From Flavobacteriales bacterium (GTDB lineage: Bacteria; Bacteroidota; Bacteroidia; Flavobacteriales; BACL11), in NCBI GenBank assembly GCA_002724895.1, contig PBQB01000022.1:2918-12992 (forward strand): 10,075 bases of DNA, given 5' to 3'. The position numbers were made by a program, and so were the translations under genes. The notes under the pieces were generated by a model. The model was not told where the DNA came from. It ran no database searches and saw only the letters and a list, made by a program, of their open reading frames with translations. Shown one piece after another: positions 6,607-10,075 of the stretch (within the stretch, counting starts at the first letter, position 1; each line of letters begins with the position of its first letter).

Positions 6607-7854
6607 TTAAATTTTTACAGTTAACAAATCAGAAAACTGTGTAGTATAGCAAGGAGATAATTGTTGTTGTTTAATCGCCCATCTTTTTTGAACTCCTTGT
6701 GAAGCTAAATATACTTTATCTCTTCCCATTATCATATTAATTCTATCTACTGAACACATTAACTTTCTTTTTTTACGTCGATCAACTGTATCAAATAAAG
6801 ACATTTGAACTTCTTCTTGTGAGATGATATTCTTAACTATTACTCCAGCTTTTTTATATAAATAATTCTTTTTATAAATCATCTTTAAAGCATAATTTGC
6901 TTTACTGACTATTTCAATACTATCATTTGTAGGGGTTGAAAAATATAAATCAATACTAGGACAATACTGAGAAGTTTTAGTATTAAATTTATTAGTTGTC
7001 AAAAAAACAGAAATGCTAGAGCAGCAACTCTCTTCTTTTCTTAGTTTGGTTGCACAAGAATTTGCAAAGTTACTAATTGCCTCTTTTAATATCATATAAT
7101 CTTGTATTTCTTGCCCAAAAGAACGAGTTGTACATATAGTTTTTTTTCTTGGTAAAACAGACTCTATACTATAATGTTTTATCCCTTTTAGTTCATCTTG
7201 TAAACGTACTCCATTTATAGAAAAATTTCGTTTTATCCAATCCGTATCTAAATCTCTAAATTGCAAAGCTGTATAAATACCAGCATAATTAAGTTTCTTA
7301 GCATATTTAATACCAATTCCCCAAAGATCTTCTACAGGAAAAATATTTAAAATTCTTTGTAAATTATTATTATTCAAAATAAAAACTCCATTTTTAGTAT
7401 ATTTTTTAGCAATATGGTTAGCAACCTTTGCCAATGTTTTAGTTGGTGCTACACCAATAGAAATAGGAATTCCCGTCCATCTTTTAACCTTTTCTCTAAT
7501 AGAAATTGCTCGTTCAGCATTTATAAAATCTGAAAAATCTAAAAATGCTTCATCAATAGAGTAAACTTCTATGCTTTTAACTTCTGATTTCAAAATTTCC
7601 ATTACTCTATTTGAAAAATCTCCATAAAGTGCAAAATTTGTTGAAAAAACATTAATATTATATTTCTTAATCAGTCCCTTTATCTTAAAAGCAGGCTCTC
7701 CCATCTTAATTCCTAATAATTTAGATTCATTACTTCTAGCAATTACGCAACCATCATTATTAGATAATACTATAACAGGTTTATTCCTTATACTAGGCTT
7801 AAAAACTCGCTCACATGAGGCATAAAAATTATTACAATCAGCTAAACCTATCAT
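6607..7854 (-). CDS. umuC: DNA polymerase V catalytic subunit UmuC (Y-family)
   Basis: This encodes 415 residues against about 422 in E. coli UmuC. It is the error-prone polymerase that copies past DNA lesions, working with UmuD' and a RecA filament. Metal ligands are visible: D6 in the opening GLADCNNFY, and D100 and E101 in YSIDEAFLD. Y11 is at the steric-gate position that excludes ribonucleotides. The palm and fingers (NNDGCVIARSNESKLLGI, 32-48) are followed by the thumb helix-hairpin-helix (IFPVEDLWGIGIKYAKKL) and the little-finger domain. QMSLFD at 350-355 is a beta-clamp binding motif, equivalent to QLNLF in E. coli. The final 60 residues form the UmuC C-terminal extension (DUF4113 type: LMCSVDRINMIMGRDKV). 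The start ATG 7854 overlaps the umuD stop by 4 bases (ATGA), showing translational coupling. All key residues are intact. Confidence 0.97.
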   Translation of the reverse strand: MIGLADCNNFYASCERVFKPSIRNKPVIVLSNNDGCVIARSNESKLLGIKMGEPAFKIKGLIKKYNINVFSTNFALYGDFSNRVMEILKSEVKSIEVYSIDEAFLDFSDFINAERAISIREKVKRWTGIPISIGVAPTKTLAKVANHIAKKYTKNGVFILNNNNLQRILNIFPVEDLWGIGIKYAKKLNYAGIYTALQFRDLDTDWIKRNFSINGVRLQDELKGIKHYSIESVLPRKKTICTTRSFGQEIQDYMILKEAISNFANSCATKLRKEESCCSSISVFLTTNKFNTKTSQYCPSIDLYFSTPTNDSIEIVSKANYALKMIYKKNYLYKKAGVIVKNIISQEEVQMSLFDTVDRRKKRKLMCSVDRINMIMGRDKVYLASQGVQKRWAIKQQQLSPCYTTQFSDLLTVKI

Positions 7855-8303
7855 ACAAAGTGATGTATTACATGAGCGACAACGCCAAATAATTCAAAAT
7901 CCATTTCTGTTGTAATTTCAATATGTCTATAATTCTCATTCGCCGCCTGTAAAAACATTTTATCTTTTTTCTTAATAATACGTTTAACAGTAAAATCACC
8001 ATCAATATATGCAACTACAATACAATTATTTCTAACTTCTAAAGATCTATCAACTACTAATAAATCTCCACTCATTATTCCTGCATTAAGCATACTATCT
8101 CCAACAACACGTACATAATAAGTAGCTGATGGATTTTGTACTAATAAATCATTTAAATCTAATTTAGTGTGTAGGTGGTCATCTGCAGGAGAGGGAAATC
8201 CAGCTGAAACCGTTGATTCAAAATAAGGAATATTCAGCTTGCTATTTAAGTTTGAACTATAAAAATCTAAAAATGGACTAGTATAAATCTTTTTCAATTT
8301 CAT
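7851..8303 (-). CDS. umuD: UmuD, self-cleaving subunit of DNA polymerase V
   Basis: This encodes 150 residues from ATG 8303; a TTG at 8309 would add two. It is a LexA-type peptidase (S24 family) that cleaves itself when stimulated by RecA on single-stranded DNA, giving UmuD', which activates UmuC. The cleavage site is A34-G35 in STVSAGFPSPADD. The catalytic serine is S70 in VVGDSMLNAG and the lysine K107 in FTVKRI. The 37-residue spacing between them equals that of E. coli UmuD (S60, K97). No DNA-binding domain precedes the cleavage site, which rules out LexA itself. The N-terminal arm is 34 residues, longer than the 24 of E. coli, with a basic start (MKLKKI). The gene is first in the umuDC operon and carries an inverted repeat over its probable promoter. 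Confidence 0.95.
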   Translation of the reverse strand: MKLKKIYTSPFLDFYSSNLNSKLNIPYFESTVSAGFPSPADDHLHTKLDLNDLLVQNPSATYYVRVVGDSMLNAGIMSGDLLVVDRSLEVRNNCIVVAYIDGDFTVKRIIKKKDKMFLQAANENYRHIEITTEMDFELFGVVAHVIHHFV

Positions 8304-8325
8304 TAACAAATTTAAAATCTTAAAA

Positions 8326-8346
8326 TTACATTTTATTCAAATGTAA
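8326..8346 (-). promoter_or_regulatory. umuDC operator candidate: perfect 8-base inverted repeat over the -7 element
   Basis: TTACATTT (8326-8333) and AAATGTAA (8339-8346) are perfect reverse complements with a 5-base spacer. Read on the minus strand, TACATTTG (8345-8338) is a full match to the TANNTTTG -7 element, so the second arm of the repeat lies on the promoter itself. The repeat is 23 bases before the umuD ATG at 8303. A dimeric repressor binding here would block RNA polymerase, as LexA-like proteins do. The identity of the binding protein is not shown by the sequence. Confidence is good for the symmetry and moderate for function. Confidence 0.6.
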
Positions 8347-8372
8347 AATAACTTTGTTAATAAATAATTATC

Positions 8373-8489
8373 TTATCTACTCAACATTTTTTTTTCTACA
8401 TAACCATTATCATAAATATAAAATAGTACTTGATTAGTAGCATTTGTAACTTCTCTTCCATACACATCTACTATTTTGAGTAATTTAGT
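8373..8489 (-). repeat. T9SS-type C-terminal tail module, copy 3
   Basis: The last 38 codons and stop of the PKD-domain protein. It is the most divergent of the three (Tyr replaces Phe in VYGR, and it ends MLSR). Confidence 0.7.
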
Positions 8490-9893
8490 TGATTTAAAAA
8501 TACTATATTCACTAAAATTTGCTGTCATCGGATTGGATACTCTAAGAGAGACATACTGACTATTATCCCAATATACGAGCACTGGATAATAACATACCCA
8601 GGTATTAAAATTATTATCTGAAAGTTCTAATTTAAGAATATAGAATGCTGTATCTAAATTATTAATTACAAAACTAAAAACTGAATCAGTACTTAAGGTT
8701 GCACCAGCTCCGTTCCAGTCTATCCATTCAAAATCAACTCCAGTGGTTGTCAAACTAGATACGTTGGATCCAATTGTAATTGAGTCAGATGTAGTAGTCA
8801 TGTTGACAACATTAGTAATACTTAAATTAACTGAATCACAGAGTACATAACATATATTCTGACAATCACTCAAAGAAGCATACTGACCTCCCCCTGTCCC
8901 TGCAGGCCCTGCATAATAACAACCCAAAATTGGATCACAATCATATGAAGGTACTGGTGTTACAGTTATCCAACTAGTTCCATCCCAAGCAATTGTATCA
9001 CAAGTACTACACGCAGATCCTACAGGTGGGCTTGCTTGTAAATTATGTTGATATAAACTATCATATAAGAATACATTAGCACAAACGATAAAGGTATCAC
9101 TAGCTAAACCACTAAATCCACCTATATTCACAAAACTTATTGGATTAGCATACAAAGGACCCAATAAATTAACATTTCCATCAGTTGAATAAGCCTCCCA
9201 AAAAGATAATGAATCTATAACTTCAGGAAAATTATTATTTAAATAATTAGAAAAAATTGTTAAAGTATCAAAATTATTATTAAGCTCATTGAAATCTATT
9301 AAGTTACAATCAAAAGTTGGTGTAAAGGATCCATTATATGAGTATGTACTTGTATATACACAGCCGACATTAGAAATAACAGTACAGGTATAAGTTCCAG
9401 TTGCATTTACACTTATTGTTTGAGTGGTATCACCTGTTGACCATGAATAACTGTTTGGATATGCATTTGAGCAAATACTTGTAGAGTATGAAAGATTTGC
9501 TGTTAGATTACTTCCAGAAGCTGAAATTTGAAGATCACCATATACGCATGGGTTTATCCAAAAAAGAACGTATACAGAATCAATATCCTGACAAAAATTG
9601 GATGTAGTAGAATCAAAATAGGTTACAGTTAAGGTTATATAATTAGATGTAAGATTTGATAAATCACCAAATGTATGGCAAGGATTTTGTTGAGTTGATG
9701 TTGTACCATCTCTAAAATCCCATAAATAAGAAACAGAAAAATTTGTTGACCAACCAGAAAGTATAGTTGAACTATCAGCAAAATTAACTGTTCCTCCAGA
9801 AATACCAGCAGAAAGGTAAGGATTAGAATTACATTGCGCCTGTACATTTATAAAAGCTATTATAGTAAAAAATATCAGTATTATTTTTTTCAT
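8373..9893 (-). CDS. Secreted PKD-domain protein with Cys-rich knot and T9SS-like sorting tail
   Basis: This encodes 506 residues. Signal peptide: residues 1-19 (MKKIILIFFTIIAFINVQA). A PKD domain lies at about 30-110, with the signature YLWDFRDG at 56-63, a variant of WDFGDG, and PCHTF at 71-75. A second Ig-like, PKD-related stretch follows at about 118-190 (SWSTGDTTQTISVNATGTYTC). After a less ordered central part comes a compact cysteine-rich segment (C295, C298, C319, C325, C344, C348, C352) with C-x5-C-x18-C-x3-C spacing and GGQYASLSDCQ at 335-345. Residues 469-506 are the sorting tail (IVDVYGREV, then NQVLFYIYDNGYVEKK). The role is probably surface adhesion or structure; there is no enzymatic motif. 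Asn/Ser/Thr content is high, typical of secreted Bacteroidota proteins. It is the sole gene between the Crp/Fnr-like gene and umuD, with a -7 element at 9924-9931. Confidence 0.85.
   Translation of the reverse strand: MKKIILIFFTIIAFINVQAQCNSNPYLSAGISGGTVNFADSSTILSGWSTNFSVSYLWDFRDGTTSTQQNPCHTFGDLSNLTSNYITLTVTYFDSTTSNFCQDIDSVYVLFWINPCVYGDLQISASGSNLTANLSYSTSICSNAYPNSYSWSTGDTTQTISVNATGTYTCTVISNVGCVYTSTYSYNGSFTPTFDCNLIDFNELNNNFDTLTIFSNYLNNNFPEVIDSLSFWEAYSTDGNVNLLGPLYANPISFVNIGGFSGLASDTFIVCANVFLYDSLYQHNLQASPPVGSACSTCDTIAWDGTSWITVTPVPSYDCDPILGCYYAGPAGTGGGQYASLSDCQNICYVLCDSVNLSITNVVNMTTTSDSITIGSNVSSLTTTGVDFEWIDWNGAGATLSTDSVFSFVINNLDTAFYILKLELSDNNFNTWVCYYPVLVYWDNSQYVSLRVSNPMTANFSEYSIFKSTKLLKIVDVYGREVTNATNQVLFYIYDNGYVEKKMLSR
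8841..8947 (-). other. Cys-rich C-x5-C-x18-C-x3-C module in the PKD protein
   Basis: This stretch encodes residues about 316-351 of the secreted PKD protein. Its core is an aromatic-rich C319-x5-C325, then a run of Gly/Ala/Pro/Thr, then QYASLSDCQNIC (C344, C348). I have seen similar GxYxSLxxCQxxC units repeated in predicted surface proteins of marine Bacteroidota; this protein has only one copy. It includes the locally G+C-rich DNA described in the findings. Confidence 0.5.
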
Positions 9894-9923
9894 TTTGTAT
9901 ATCTTTTTTTATTTAAAGTTATA

Positions 9924-9931
9924 CAAAACTA
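9924..9931 (-). promoter_or_regulatory. Candidate -7 element for the PKD-domain protein
   Basis: TAGTTTTG on the minus strand (9931-9924) matches TANNTTTG and lies 30 bases before the ATG at 9893, a normal leader length. No convincing -33 TTG is placed upstream; the nearest TTG is only 11-12 bases away. Confidence 0.35.
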
Positions 9932-9971
9932 AATACCACAATCAAAAAATAGATTAACTTATGATAAAAAA

Positions 9972-10075
9972 TTATTTTTCAGATCTAATTCTACTTAAAC
10001 TTTGTTGTGTAATGCCTAGATAGGAAGCAATATGGTAGTTTTGAGCATAGTTTTGAATTTGAGGAAATTCATCTA
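9972..10075 (-). CDS. Crp/Fnr-family transcriptional regulator, C-terminal fragment (cut by right edge)
   Basis: The minus strand from 10075 to the TAA at 9974-9972 gives the last 33 residues, DEFPQIQNYAQNYHIASYLG followed by ITQQSLSRIRSEK. The HIASYLGITQQSLSRIR stretch is the recognition helix-turn-helix of Bacteroidota Crp/Fnr regulators, where IASYLGIT is almost invariant and the SLSRIR helix contacts DNA. The cyclic-nucleotide-type sensor domain lies outside the window, so ligand and targets are unknown. It ends 78 bases upstream of the PKD-domain gene on the same strand. That spacer holds a -7 element, so the two are probably transcribed separately. Confidence 0.88.
   Translation of the reverse strand, partial: DEFPQIQNYAQNYHIASYLGITQQSLSRIRSEK

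Noticed and set aside
7851..8303. Reading the S24 peptidase as LexA or a phage repressor
   Set aside because: There is no helix-turn-helix domain before the cleavage site, and it overlaps umuC by 4 bases, which fits UmuD.
242..8489. The three homologous gene ends as a mobile element or dispersed DNA repeat
   Set aside because: Similarity is at the protein level, stays in frame and stops exactly at the stop codons, as expected for a sorting tail; no inverted repeats or target duplications flank the copies.
9635..9847. Minus-strand open frame of 70 codons inside the PKD protein gene
   Set aside because: It is an alternative frame of the coding sequence with low-complexity hydrophobic translation; the PKD frame has clear domain motifs.
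1..10075. CRISPR array, tRNA or rRNA genes, prophage, toxin-antitoxin or defence system
   Set aside because: I found no regularly spaced repeats, cloverleaf-like sequence, integrase/transposase motifs or paired small toxin-like frames on either strand.

Overview
The window looks like a chromosomal segment of an uncultured-type marine member of the Bacteroidota, most likely order Flavobacteriales. The reasons are very low G+C content, codon use dominated by A/T-ending codons, TANNTTTG-type -7 elements in front of several genes, the absence of obvious Shine-Dalgarno sequences, and three exported proteins that share a C-terminal tail (GR-x(8)-NxxLxYIYxxGxxEKK type) resembling type IX secretion (T9SS) sorting signals. 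No tRNA, rRNA, insertion sequence, CRISPR array or prophage gene is visible. No gap between genes exceeds 300 bases.

Layout. The left third (1-3529) is on the minus strand and reads right to left. It holds an exported endonuclease/exonuclease/phosphatase-fold (EEP) protein with a sorting tail, a second EEP protein without one 21 bases further on, a small cupin protein, a 206-residue exported protein of unknown function with a sorting tail, and the first 29 codons of an alpha/beta hydrolase cut off by the left edge. The middle (3644-6461) is on the plus strand: an MFS-type transporter, a four-helix DUF4149/TMEM205-like membrane protein, a TIP30-like NAD(P)-binding protein and a DoxX-like membrane protein. 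The right third (6607-10075) is on the minus strand again: the umuD-umuC translesion polymerase operon (4-base overlap), a 506-residue secreted PKD-domain protein with a sorting tail, and the last 33 codons of a Crp/Fnr-family regulator cut off by the right edge.

How the parts relate. The window is a mosaic of ordinary functions, with no clear new multi-gene system. Two themes recur. The first is secretion: three unrelated exported proteins end in the same short tail, so the cell probably displays or releases a nuclease-like enzyme and two adhesin-like or structural proteins through T9SS. The second is stress tolerance: the UmuDC mutagenic polymerase has a perfect 8-base inverted repeat overlapping its probable -7 element, the best regulatory signal in the window and a candidate SOS-type operator in a lineage where classical LexA is often missing.

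Three apparent long reading frames (at 868, 2488 and 8309) begin with TTG two codons before a good ATG. I place those starts at the ATG (862, 2482, 8303). Two edge-truncated genes were identified by translating the ends of the window directly.
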